Shown piece after piece: positions 33,691-45,376 of a stretch of DNA of 64,000 bases. This stretch comes from Lentinus brumalis (Eukaryota > Basidiomycota > Agaricomycetes > Polyporales > Polyporaceae). Below the pieces are notes generated by a model. That model worked only from the letters and a program-made list of their open reading frames with translations, did no database searches and was not told the origin of the DNA. How positions within the stretch are numbered: the first letter of the stretch is position 1; the number at the start of each line of letters is the position of its first letter. The DNA lies in the NCBI GenBank assembly GCA_001792895.1, contig MARA01000012.1, positions 1-64,000 of the forward strand, read 5' to 3'. The position numbers and the translations under genes are program-made.

Positions 33691-34966
33691 TACTCACTGA
33701 CGGCGCGATCGGAGCACTGAGCGCATACATCCCGAGCGGAAACGCGACCGCCGCACACGGCGGTACTCGGGTGAACGAAACAGGAAATGCCCTTGCTACG
33801 GCGGAGGGCCTGGGCGGTGTACGCGTGGCATGTTTGCTCGCGGGCACACGGGCTGAGGGAGATATAAGCTCACAGGTGACGGGGTGGCAACTCAGGCCTC
33901 CTCTCCCTCTCCCTCGCACTGCGCCGTCATCCAGCTCCCTACCTCCAGTCTCCACCCTCGACGCTGGCCGTCGTCGTTCTCCCTGTCCCGGTCACCGCCG
34001 CTCACGACACGCACAAGAGCCGACGCCCTCCGCTCCACCCTGTCGACCTGTCCGACGCGGACGCTGATGGTGAGTAACGTGTCTATACATGAACAACAGG
34101 GAGCGACTGACCGGTCGTACTGCATTCATCTACCAGATTGTCCGCGTTGTAGACTCGGGCGTGGACGTATGCGGGGAGGGCGCGAGGCGTAGGCGGGCGG
34201 CAGGACGGGAGGACGGGACACGGGGTAGACACCGGTTCGTTGTCGCGTGTTGTCGAGACGTGTGGGGCAGACGAGCGCAGTATCGAGTCGCCGGGTGCCA
34301 GAGCAGTCATCCGAGTGCGATCGAGTGCGAGCGGAGTGCGTAGAACAGAGTGTACTTAGAGTTGCCAGGCACGTCATCGGGCCCTGCCGACAAGCGCGGG
34401 TCCCGAGAGCGATGACGCAGCTGTTTCTGTATAGCACGGGGCGATCCCTCCTCCCTTGCGCACTCGAGGCAGTCAATCACACGCGCGCCCAACGGCCGTG
34501 GCAACTCTGTGGCTGGACATGTAGGATAGGACTTTCCGGGGATACGCCGCTTACAGTACGTCTTCGCGACCTTTGAGCTCACATGCAACTCACATGTCCC
34601 AGATGTCCTGCCTCTGATTGCCATCGGGCGCTGAGCACAGGTGAGCAGCATCTTAACCCTTTCTTCGTGCCGCGTTCCCGAGCACGAAGCAGAGACGGCA
34701 GCTTCTCCCACTCGAAGCATACTGACTTAGTTTCGCAAAACCTGCGATCGCTTTGCGCACCTGTCTGGCGTTGTGAGACTCACAACCTGCACTCATCAGC
34801 TCAAACGTCCTATGTGAACGCGTCGTGATCTCGCCCATGCGTCGGATGCCCAACAGAAGAGGCGGCTGACTGGTCAATCAATCGACTACACCACCATCCC
34901 GACTTCCAAGAGCTAGAAGAGTTTCGAGTAAACTTCGGAGCGACTCCTTGGGGTGCTCTGTTTCTG
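33691..34966 (+). promoter_or_regulatory. Unit C module P
   Basis: First TATAAG at 33863-33868; the intron starts after GCTGATG near 34070 and ends in CCAG near 34137. The duplicate promoter segment has TATAG at 34430, and its ATG is changed to GTG here. The rest is as in unit A. Confidence 0.5.
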
Positions 34967-34972
34967 TATAAG
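34967..34972 (+). promoter_or_regulatory. GH3 copy C TATA box
   Basis: TATAAG in TTCTGTATAAGAACTGG, 88 bp before the intact ATG at 35055, with a pyrimidine-rich tract (CCCTTTACCCCTCCTCCC) between them. It is the best-preserved GH3 promoter in the array. Confidence 0.7.
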
Positions 34973-35054
34973 AACTGGAAACCCACGGGGCGATTCCCTT
35001 TACCCCTCCTCCCTACAGAACTTGCGCACTCGAGGGAATCAATCACATCACACC

Positions 35055-38000
35055 ATGCCTCCCTCAGACTTCGCCAAGGCGTCCATCTCCGATGTGGTCG
35101 AGCAACTGACCACTGACGAAGCGATTCTGCTCACGGCTGGCGTTGGTTTCTGGCACACACACGCTGTTCCTCGTCTCGGAATTCCTGCGATTAAAGTCAC
35201 CGACGGTCCCAACGGTATGTTGGTCGCATAATGAGGAGAGGTTTACGCTGAACTTTACTCCTCATCAGGTGCTCGCGGTAACTACTTCTTCATGAGCACC
35301 CCCGCGAAGTGCCTGCCAAGCGCCACCGCCATGGCTGCTACCTTCGACACCGCACTCATCGAGCGCGTAAGCCGCGAGCTCCTCGCCGAAGAGGTCAAGC
35401 TCAAGGCTGCGTCCGTCCTGCTCGGCCCGACGTGCAACATTCAGCGCAACCCGCTCGGAGGACGCTCGTTCGAGTCGTACTCCGAGGATCCTCATCTCTC
35501 CGGCATGGTGGCTGCGGCGTACTGCAAGGGTCTGCAGGAGGGCGGGATCGGCGCCTGCATCAAACACTTTGTCGGGAACGACAAAGAGAACGATCGGTTC
35601 GGCTACGACTCGACAATGACCGAGCGTGCGCTGAGGGAGATCTACCTTATGCCGTTCATGCTGGCGGAGAAGTACGCCAAGCCGTGGGCATTCATGACTG
35701 CGTAGGTACTTTCATGTTCTTGAGCTGGATCTTCGCTCACATCCAGTGCTACAGGTACAACCGGGTGAACGGGACACACGTATCCGAAAATCCCTACATT
35801 ATCGGCGATATCCTCCGGAAAGAGTGGGCAGCAACGCTACGGTCATGAGCGACTGGTACGTTCCTCTGCCAGGACTCCGATGGGATGACTTGAATCAACT
35901 TGCTCGTCGTATTCAGGTTCGGTGTCTACTCAATTGACCACGCTATCAACGCCGGTCTTGACCTCGAGATGCCGGGACGAACAAGTGGCGTACCCTAACC
36001 TCATGAACCGCTCGTGAGCGTCCTACCTGTATTCGCCACCGCTCCTACTCACGTGGGGCTGACCACATACAGGATTGAGAGCAGGAAGATCACGAAGCGT
36101 ACCGTCAAGGAACGTGCCGCCAAGGTCCTCGAACTCGTGCAGAAGTGCGCTGCTGCAGCTCCCGAGGTGCGTTCAAGAGCCTACTCGAAGGCTGGGAGGA
36201 TCGCTGACTGTCACCCAGGTCCTCGACGGAGATTGCGTGGAGAAGACTGGCGACCGTCAGAGCGGAAGGGAGATCATGACTAAGGTCGCCAGCGAGTCCA
36301 TCGTCCTTTTGAAGAACGAGGGAAGAGTCCTTCCCTTGAAGCCCAAGGTGAGCGACCCGGAGCAATGTCGTATCGTGTCTTGACGTGATGCCTCGATGTC
36401 ACAGGAGCAAGGTTTGAAGAAGATCGCTATCATAGGCGGGAATGCGAAGGCGACTGTACTCAGCGGAGGTGGATCTGCGGCGCTGAAGCCGAGCTTCTTC
36501 GTCACGCCGTACGAGGGCATCGTCTCTGCTCTCGGCGACGTCGCTCCGGACGTCGAGGTCACGTACTCCGAGGGTGCACGAGGTATGTCGCCCACGCACG
36601 GACCGATCAAGCAGAGTTGCTCATCCTGTTTCACGCAGCCTACATGCAGATGCCGACTCTCGAGAACGAGATCGTCACTGAAGACGGCAAGCCCGGCTGG
36701 ACGGGATACTTCCACTCTCACGAGGACGACGACAGCATGACGCCGCTGACTGCAGTCACAGCAACACGCTACATCGACGAGACGCGCGTTTTCTTGAGGT
36801 ACGTCGCACGTCCTGAACCCATCCAGCATTCTGGCTGACGTCTCCCGATAGCGACGACTACCCTCGAGAGCTCACGAAACGGTTCACTCTGCGCCTGCGC
36901 GGGTTCCTCAAGCCCCGCGAGCAGGACACTGACTTCGAATTCGGGCTCCTGTCCGCCGGCCGCGCGAAGCTCTTCATCGACGACCAACTCGTCATCGACA
37001 ACTGGACGAAGCAGACGCGCGGGCAGGCGTTCTTCAACTGCGGCTCGACGGAGGAGACGGGCGTGTTCAAGCTCAGGCGGGGGTCAAGCACAAGGTGTTC
37101 GTCGAGTTCTGCAACGTGCGCGCGCCCGCGGACGAGGACCCCGTCGAGGCGCTCATGGACGCGAACGGGGGTGTGCGTCTTGGCGGCGCGGAGGTGCAGC
37201 ACCCGGACGAGCTGATGGCGACCGCCGTGAAGCTCGCGCAGGAGGCGGACGCGGTCATCGCCGTCGTCGGGCTGAACGCGGACTGGGAGACGGAGGGGTA
37301 CGACCGGACGACGCTGGCGCTCCCGGGGCGGACGGACGAGCTCGTGCGGAAGGTGGCGGCGGCGAACAGGCGCACGATCGTCGTGACGCAGAGCGGGTCG
37401 AGCATCACGATGCCGTGGGCGACGAGGTGGCTGCGATCGTGCATGCGTGGTACCTGGGGAATGCGACTGGGGATGCGATCGGGCAGGTGCTCGCGGGAGG
37501 TGAACCCGAGCGGGAGGCTGTCGCTGTCGTTCCCGAAGCGGCTGGAGGACGTGCCTAGCCACGGACACTTCCACCACGAGCACGGCAAGGTGAGCGTTGT
37601 CGCAGAGTCGTGCTGCTCGTTGCTGAGATGTGTTGTGCAGCTGTGGTACGGAGAAGACCTCTACGTGGTGCGTATCGTCTGGTGATACGCAATGAGGCGG
37701 TCTGCTTACCTCTCTCATAGGGCTACAAGCACTATCATCACCGTGGCATCGAGCCGCAGTGGCACTTCGGGTACGTCCGCTCCTGGTGTCGATTTCACTG
37801 TCACTGACGAGCATCACAGCCACGGCCTCTCGTACACGACGTTCGAGCAGTCCGACCTGTCCATCTCCGAGCCGAAGACCGCAAACGGCGACGTCAGTAT
37901 CACCGCGTCCGTCAAGGTCACGAACACCGGCAGCGTCGCGGGCACCGAAGTCGTGCAGCTCTACGTCTCGCTCCCGACGACGTCCGAGCTCACGCACCCG

Positions 38001-38233
38001 CCGCTGATGCTCAAGGCGTTCGCGAAGGTCGTCGACCTCGCCCCGGGAAAGCGCACGACCGTCAGCCTCGCGCTCGACAAGTACGCGGTGTCGTACTGGG
38101 AGGAGCGCATCGCGCGCTGGGTCGTCGAGGACGGCGTGTACCGGGTGCGGGTGGGGAGCAGCAGCGCACCGGCCGCGCTGAGCTGTCTGCGGAGTTCACG
38201 ATGCCGAAGCGGTTCGAGTGGAACGGGCTGTGA
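35055..38233 (+). CDS. GH3 beta-glucosidase with PA14 domain, copy C (most complete; frameshifted as sequenced)
   Basis: Exons: 35055-35214, 35269-35701, 35755-35855, 35917-36013, 36073-36166, 36219-36347, 36405-36582, 36639-36798, 36852-37589, 37641-37667 (27-nt microexon LWYGEDLYV), 37721-37770 and 37820-38233; about 860 residues. GH3 barrel at residues 1-270 (ARGNYFF, NIQRNPLGGRSFESYSEDP, KHFVGND at 152-158, nucleophile Asp about 231 in MSDW). GH3 C-domain start GGNAKATVLSGGG; PA14 insertion at about 400-560 (GWTGYFHSHE, AKLFIDDQLVIDNW). WETEGYDRTTLALPG holds the likely acid/base Glu. The Fn3-like C-terminal domain ends KRFEWNGL. No signal peptide: an intracellular glucosidase for cellobiose or aryl glucosides is expected. 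Shifts: one base lost near 35828, two near 35976-35992, one near 37075, 37411 and 38180, and two near 37496. All splice sites are intact. Confidence 0.9.
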
Positions 38234-40875
38234 GGGTGCTCGGGTGCAGGCACGGGCGGCGGCCGGTAGCCTCGTGTGCGCGTAGCTGCCATCAGCGGAC
38301 TGCGAACGAGATGCACCAGATGCAAGCTGGACCTTAGGGCACTCGGGGGCGGTATATTGGCGGTGGGTATGAGGGGGAAGATACGGTGGGTGTTCTGTGA
38401 GCACTGGCTGCGTTGGAGACCTGGAAGGACATATATTTTGATCACTCAAGGCGGAGAGCGCGGGATTCGCACTGGCAATAGCGGAGGTATCTCAAGACAT
38501 CTATTCGCGGCCCAGTCTACCAGCTACACAGGATCGGCGGACACCAATGCAGAAACGCGTGTTCGCGACGGGCGCCTATTGCGTGACTCGCCGCGTTTCT
38601 CTCAGCGCGACTCTCAACCAGACCACCACGACCACGACCGCGTCTGCCCTCCCGCTCTCCTCTCGTAGCTCTGCAACGTCATGACTGCGTCTACTCTCTC
38701 GCTCTCCTCTCGCAGCTCTGCACCCCATGCTTCTGGACAGACTCTGCAGAAACTATGTCGTCAGTTATCTCTCCGGTACGGCGATACACGCACCAGCCAC
38801 GGAGGCTCACCTGGGACGGACTAACCGACACGATTCCAGAATTTGAAGCGAGCAGAAGAAACATCTCCGGAAGCCTATCGACTCGAACGCAAGAAGCTCC
38901 CGGCAAACGGTCAGTCTGCGGACAACGGATGAGGGAGAACGAAGGTGCGTACATGAATTCCGTCGCAGTGTCGGCGACGACACCGACAGCGCGGCACGGG
39001 CACGTACCGATGACGCGGTAGTTATTCATGGCCAGCTTGCGACTGGGACTGATGTACGGAGAACACCATGTTGCACACACCTGTCGCCGCCAGATGCAGG
39101 ACGGCGTGCGATCGGACGCCGCCCGATGAGCCGGGACAGCGTAGATCGAAAGCGCACTGCTGCCTCGGGTACTCACAACGCGCTGATGGTACGTACCTCC
39201 TCGAAAGCTGAGCCCTGCGGCCTTCGAACCCGCTGCTGCTCGTCAAGGCGACCGGAGCACGGATATAATGGTCAGTGCGAGCGACGTCGGATGCAATGAG
39301 GTACATACTAGTCGCGTGCTGACGATACTCCTCGGGGAACGTTGAAGTCCGGACGGGCAGCCGCGTAGCGTCGGCAGACACACCTGTGCGTGCACGTCCG
39401 GGGCACGTAGCTGGGGCCAGCGGTGGTCTCTACATCACATCCAGGCGCGATGTCGACCGGACGACACCGGACGCGGCAGTTGGGAACTCCTCAGCAGCGC
39501 ACTCGAGCTCTATGTTCAAGTATGAGCAGCGGGTCAACGCAGAACTCGGTGAGGAGACGAACTTGACAGACCTTCTCGATGCCGCCGGGCCAGGCCGGCA
39601 TGGGAGCTTGATGTATGGTCGTGCTGGAAGAGCAACGCCGACGCGGGCCTCTGTCCGGGCTACGGTGAGTAGAACTCGATACCGGGTATCCGTCATAGGC
39701 ATAGCTCGAGTGCTCACCTACAGACGGGGCGTCGTCGTCACCATCAGAGGTAGAAGTCGACACGCATACGGAGGGCGGAACCAGCATCGAGGTAGGGCAG
39801 GCGAGGGATGGGGGAAACCGTGAGGGAGTGTCGGCGGAAGACAGCAGGACATGCCTGTATCCCGGAGGTCCCTCTGAGCTCCGGAGGTGGTGACATCTTC
39901 CATGCATACAGTTGTTCCGTCTTCCCGTGTGCCTTCAAGATGTACATCGCGATGCCACCGGACGTCGCGTCATCCTGGGAGTAAGTAGTTCGTATTCGGC
40001 AGAGCTCGCACTATGCCGGACGGGCTTGTTAGCCTCACCCAGGCTGCATGTCAGACTCGGCTGTTGGGAAGCGGGCGCAAACACCGCGTGGAAAGTTCAG
40101 CCAGTGTGCATTCATAGGCATGGAAGCGCACTGGATCTCACGCTGCAATTCTTTTCGGGAGAATGCAGACGCTGCGCGACGAGGAGGGTGCCATATAGAT
40201 ATGTGTGTATACGGTAATATCTGGGTTCTGGCACTGACGGTCATGCCTCTAGAGATGCCGTTCTCTGCGCGGGAAGGCATGGTCCTTTGCTGACTCCGAG
40301 GGAGAGCACCGTAACAGTAAGTGAGGGGATGCGAGTAAAGATCGCGGAGGATGCCCCTCTCACGGTCCCGAAACACGCTTCAAGCCCTGGCACGTCGGCA
40401 TCCAATCTCGGCCACGCGTCGCGACGTGGGTGACATGATCATGTGACCGTGTCGTTCGACGTGCCAGTGGTTTCGTATACTTGCGCTCTCCCTTTCCCGT
40501 GCTTCTGGGCGTATGGTACTGCTTGTGCACTCTATCTTATGGTATGTACCCTGACAATAATCAGTCGCAGAGCTGCTGCGCGGCACATTAAGCAGTCTCG
40601 CACGCAGCTGCGCACTCGGGACCACCACGGTATCTTTCCACCCGAGAAGGCGGCGACCGCGAGCGAAAATGGAGCGGACATGCACGTAACACGACTAGAA
40701 GAAGGATTATACCATAATGGTAACCCTAGTATGCACGGCTATCGCTGATATGGAAGGAGTCACCGCTACTGCCAATCTCACGCGGAAGAGAACAAGGCCA
40801 CAAGCACCGGCCTGGCTTGGCTGCATCGGCAGACTCCCGGAGACCGTCAACCGCAGTACGGACAGAGGATGAGAA
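38234..40875 (+). other. Unit C module R with best-preserved candidate gene start
   Basis: ATG 38755 (MSSVISP), intron 38776-38839 with CTAAC branch, then an exon with RAEETSPEAYRLE and, after a local rearrangement near 38890, CGQRMRENEGAYMNSVAV. Further in: LYITSRRDVDRTTPDAAVGN, MFKYEQRVNAELGEE, a 56-nt intron ending CTACAG near 39722, SSPSEVEVDTHTEGGTSIEV, and a GTAAGT donor at 39981. Open frame 39912-40217 follows. The last 700 bp differ from A/B/E and match unit D. Probably a real gene family in origin; function unknown. Confidence 0.42.
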
Positions 40876-43800
40876 GAGTCGGTGACTCCAGCAGGGGAAA
40901 ATGCAAGCCATGCAGAGCAAGCAGCCGTCAACATGGAATTGCTAGGCCATTCCGGGGCACTTCATCGACCTCCTCAGCCATCCTCCAAATATCCAGCCGA
41001 TGGCTGGAGTTGCCAGCTCTCACAGAAGCTTGAGAACGGACGGCCGTGTGAACAAGCATTTAACCACGCGAGGGTACTCGGGATGCGCGCTGATATACTT
41101 ACGTCAACACAGTACACTCAGGCTGCCATCTTCGAGCGGCCGAGCAAGCGCGACATCCCGATCATGCAACGCCTGCCGCATGACGCGATGTTCTTCTGGT
41201 CTCCAGGGACCTCGGATTACGTCTTGCAAGATGCTTGGATGTCTCCGCGACTTGGGCCAGATTAAACGGCGCCGCAAATACTCTGTCCATAGACAACAGC
41301 GCAGACTCGGAGCGGTCTGTATCCGTGAGGGTGGGCGATGTCCGGGACACACCGCGGCCTCGGGCAACCGGCGAGAGCAGGGGGGCTGTTAGAATTCACA
41401 ATGCGACTACCAGCCGTTCAGTAACGGGAGACTCATACGCCGGCTCAGGTCTTCCGACGAGCAGCCTCACTCAAGGCATGTGTCAAGCTGACTTCGCATG
41501 GGACCAGAGCATGTATGGGAGAGCCTGTCAGCTTCGATCACGACGAGTTTCTCAGGAAAAATACCCGCATGCTGCCAGAGATCATCCGAACGATGCATAG
41601 CAGTATCCTCACTGGTCAGTCGCTGCCGAGTCCGCTCGGGGGCAGCGGTGAACATGCTGCTCGCGCAGAGCCATCAAGACGGCCGCACAAGTACAGCAGC
41701 CAGCTGGAGCAAGACGTCGCTGGCAGGCGGCCATCTCTATCATAATACGGAGTCAAAACTCAAGGTGCTAGCACCGTATGGTCTTGGTTCTAACCGTCCG
41801 CATGCCAGGAAGTGTGACATACCTCAGCGAGCCTCACGCACTTGGAGGACCGTATACTCAGTGCACTGCAGAGACCTTGAAGCACCGGCGTCCAGCCCCA
41901 CGCTACCGTGACAACGGAAACCCTCCGAGACATGTGTAGAAAATAACACGCACATTGCGCACCTGTAGCAGGACCTGTACTCGAGATTGAACCCGCAACG
42001 CCTGAACGTCGACTGCAATCGACCGGTATGGATCTGGATTCCGGATTCTCTCCCAGCCCGCAGCAAGCACGGGCGTGGTGAGCGAGGCTCTGGGACTCGT
42101 GCTCGAGGTGGCAGGTGTCTCGCGTTCTGCGAGCATGGCGAGCGGAACTTCTGAGAGTCGACATGCGTACCCATACGTATATCAACGCGGGGCACCACAA
42201 CTTCTGCAGCGGAGAGAGGCTCAGCATGAGTGCATGCTCGAATCTTCTCCGAAGCATTGCGGTCCTCTAGCTCAAATATCAGCATGTCGCAGAGACGTAT
42301 ACAGCGGAAGCGCATCGCGGGTATCGACATCTGGTACATCAGCCAAGCCCAGAGTGCGGCATCATTCTGCTGCTGCAGAACAAGTCCCGGGACTTTGTCC
42401 TCACGTCCGGAGACACCAAAGCTCAGACCGAAGCCGCAACCTCTGGAGTCTGGCAGCATCGCAGTGCGGTCCACACGATACCTTCGCCGTCCGTTCCAGT
42501 GCGGACATGGCCCTACTAGTCGCTAGCCCAAGATGCTGCGCGCAATGGATGGTACCAGAGGCAACAATCATCTTCCGAACGATCATCTCTCGCTCTCATG
42601 CACGCTGCACGCATCATTCAACTGGCCCTCTGAATCTCTCGGAGGAAGCTGTCTCTATTTCCGAGACTCTACAAGCAGGACACAACACAACACGGGAGTA
42701 CCCACCTCTTCCAATAGCACCTCATTCCTCGCCGAGTCCCAAGTCCCGAGTCCCGAGTCCCGACTCAGGTCGTATGCGGTCTCGCAGCCCCGAGCCAGAA
42801 CGGCGTCTTCATCCCATCCCGCCGGCCGTCACCCACGAACGAGACCGTGAACCTGTCGTCAAGCGGTACGGAGGAGCGATGCGTGGATCGTGACAGCGCG
42901 TACCTGGCCCTGTGCTGAACATCAGTGGAATCCCGTCCCGTCGTTCGGTCGCCAGAGGTCGAGCATTCTTCCAAGTTTGCCGTCCTCTTCGCGTCCGGGC
43001 GACGAACCACGCTCTCGTGCGAGGAGAGTCCGAGTTCGCCGTGTGTCGTCCAAGTTCGTATTGCAGAACGCAGACCTCGAGGCTCATGGGAGCTGCTTTG
43101 CGCAGCCCTGCGGTCTGCTCGAGTCTGGAGTCTGGAGCCTGGAGGGAACGTACGAAGACGAAGGGGAGACGGGACGGGGACGGGCACTGCAGCGGGCCTC
43201 GAGGCGGCGTCGGCGGCGAGCGAAACAGTACCTGAGGCTGCTACGCGGTGGCCGTGGCTCGTGCGAACTCACGGACACCAGCTCTCCGTTTCCAGGGCCT
43301 TTGAAGGTTGCATCGAGCGTGCTCGGGTGCGGTCATGGGGGATGCAACGTACAGCTGCGTGCCAGCTCGGAGAGAAGCTCGATCCTCGGAGTCGCCGACC
43401 TGCTCCGTGCGACGTTCGAGTTCCTCCCGCCCTCTGCACGTGGAGGGACTCAGTGCGCACTGTGTATGTGGACGACGGACGGCGGACGGGCTGAGCGGCG
43501 AGCCCCAGCGCAATGCCGTAGCTGGAGGAGTGAGTGAACCGCGAGACCTTGCCAGTGCAAGATGCTCGCTTCGACGATCTGCACGGTCGCGTCAGCAAGA
43601 CACTCGAAGCGCAATTCGGGACGGCGAACACGCACGAACCTGAGCGTGCGATGCGTCCCGCGCGTCACGCGTGCCTGTCGGTAGACGTGAGGAGCGAGAT
43701 CTCGACGTTCCGGCACGACATCGTTGGCTTCGAGTCTTGTATAATGACATCCGGTGCTGTCAGCGTGCTGCACAAGTCGGGACGGTGCACACTCGCTTTT

Positions 43801-43996
43801 GGCCGTGTGGTGAGCTGCACAAATCTCGGGTCAGTAACGACGGGCGGGGTATACATCGAATGGCGGCGGTGTTCGGTACTGAAAGAATGAGCAATGTCGT
43901 CAGCGGGGCTGGCTGCTTCAGACGCACCGAACCGTACGCCTAGCTGGTAATTTCTGATACGAATCAGCACTCATTTCTGAGCATGCACTGAATATT
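40876..43996 (+). other. Unit D module L (C/D subtype)
   Basis: Frames 40882-41265 (127 codons), 42075-42893 (272 codons) and 42890-43537 (215 codons, ending AQCRSWRSE). A short GAGTCCC repeat near 42737-42765 has one more unit than in C (32420-32445). No domain is recognised. Strong similarity to C over 41460-42850 shows a shared history of this block. Confidence 0.35.
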
Positions 43997-45297
43997 TACT
44001 CACTGACGGCGCGATCAGGAGCACTGAGCGCATGCATCCCGAGCAGGAAACGCGACCGCCGCAGACGGCGGTACTCGGGTGAACAAAACAGGAAACGCCC
44101 TTGCTACGGCGGAGGGCCTGGGCGTGTGTACGCGTGGCATGTTTGCTCGCGGGCACACGGGCTGAGGGAGATATAAGCTGACCTGGTGACGGGGTGGCGA
44201 CATAGGTCCCCTCGCCCTCTCCCTCGCCATCTCCCGCGCCGTCGACCAGCTCCTCCTCTACTCCCACCCTCTGTCTCCGGCCGTCGTTGTCGTGTTCTCT
44301 GTCGCGGTCACCGCCGCTCACGACACGCGCAAGGGCCGACGCCCTCCGCTCCACCCTGTCGACCTGTCCGACGGGACGCTGATGGTGAGTAACGCGTCTA
44401 TAGATGGACAGCAGCGGGCAACTGACCGGTTGTACTGCATTCATCTACTAGATTCTCCGCGTTTGTAGACTCGGGAGTGGACGTATGCGTGGAGGGCGCG
44501 AGGCGTAGGCGGGCGGCAGGACGGGAGGACGGGACACGGGGTAGACACCGGTTCGTTAGTCGCGTGTTGTCGAGGCGTGTGGGGCAGACGAGCGCAGGAT
44601 CGAGTCGCCGGGTGCCAGAGCAGTCATCCGAGTGCGATCGAGTGCGAGCGGAGTGCGTAGAACAGAGTGTACTTAGAGTTGCCAGGCACGTCATCGGGCC
44701 CTGCCGACAAGCGCGGGTCCCGAGAGCGATGACGCAGCTGTTTCTGTATAGCACGGGGCGATCCCTCCTCCCTTGCGCACTCGAGGGGTCAATCACACGC
44801 CGCGCCTCAACGGCCGTGGCAACTCTGTGGCTGGATATGCAGGATAGGACTTTCCGGGGATACGCTTACCGTACGTCTTCGCGACCTTCGAGCTCACATG
44901 CAACTCACATGTCCCAGATGTCCTGCCTCTGATTGTTGTCGGGCGCTGAGCACAGGTGAGCAGCCTTTGCGTCTTAACCCCTTTTCTTCGTGCCGCGTTC
45001 CCGAGCACGAAGCAGAGACGGCAGCTTCTCCCACTCGAAGCATACTGACTTAGTATCGCAAAACCTAGGATCGTTTTGCACACCTGTCTGGCGTTCTGAG
45101 ACTCACAAACCTGCACTCATCAGCTCAAACGTCCTATGTGAACGCGTCGTGATATCGCCCGTGCGTCGGATGCACAACAGAAGAGGCGGCTGGCTGGTCA
45201 ATCAATCGGCTACACCACCATCCGCGGGTACCAACTTCCAAGAGCTAGAAGAGTTTCGAGTAACTTCGGAGCGACTCCTTGGGGTGCTCTGTTTCTG
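43997..45297 (+). promoter_or_regulatory. Unit D module P
   Basis: TATAAG at 44172-44177, the intron after GCTGATG near 44384, and the duplicate promoter with TATAG at 44747. The duplicate ATG is GTG here. Layout as in unit A. Confidence 0.5.
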
Positions 45298-45303
45298 TAT
45301 AAG
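45298..45303 (+). promoter_or_regulatory. GH3 copy D TATA box
   Basis: TATAAG about 79 bp before the position of the lost start codon; context as in copies A and C. Confidence 0.65.
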
Positions 45304-45376
45304 AACTGGAAACCCACGGGGCGCTTTCCCTTTACCCCTCCTCCCTGCTCGAGGGGAATCAATCACATCACACGCC

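Larger units (their letters stand above)
30503..40875 (+). repeat. Array unit C
   Basis: Modules: L 30503-33690, P 33691-34966, GH3 35055-38233, R 38234-40875. The L module from about 31080 to 32500 is strongly diverged from A, B, E and F and is shared only with D. The GH3 copy keeps its ATG, TATA box and all splice sites. Confidence 0.9.
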
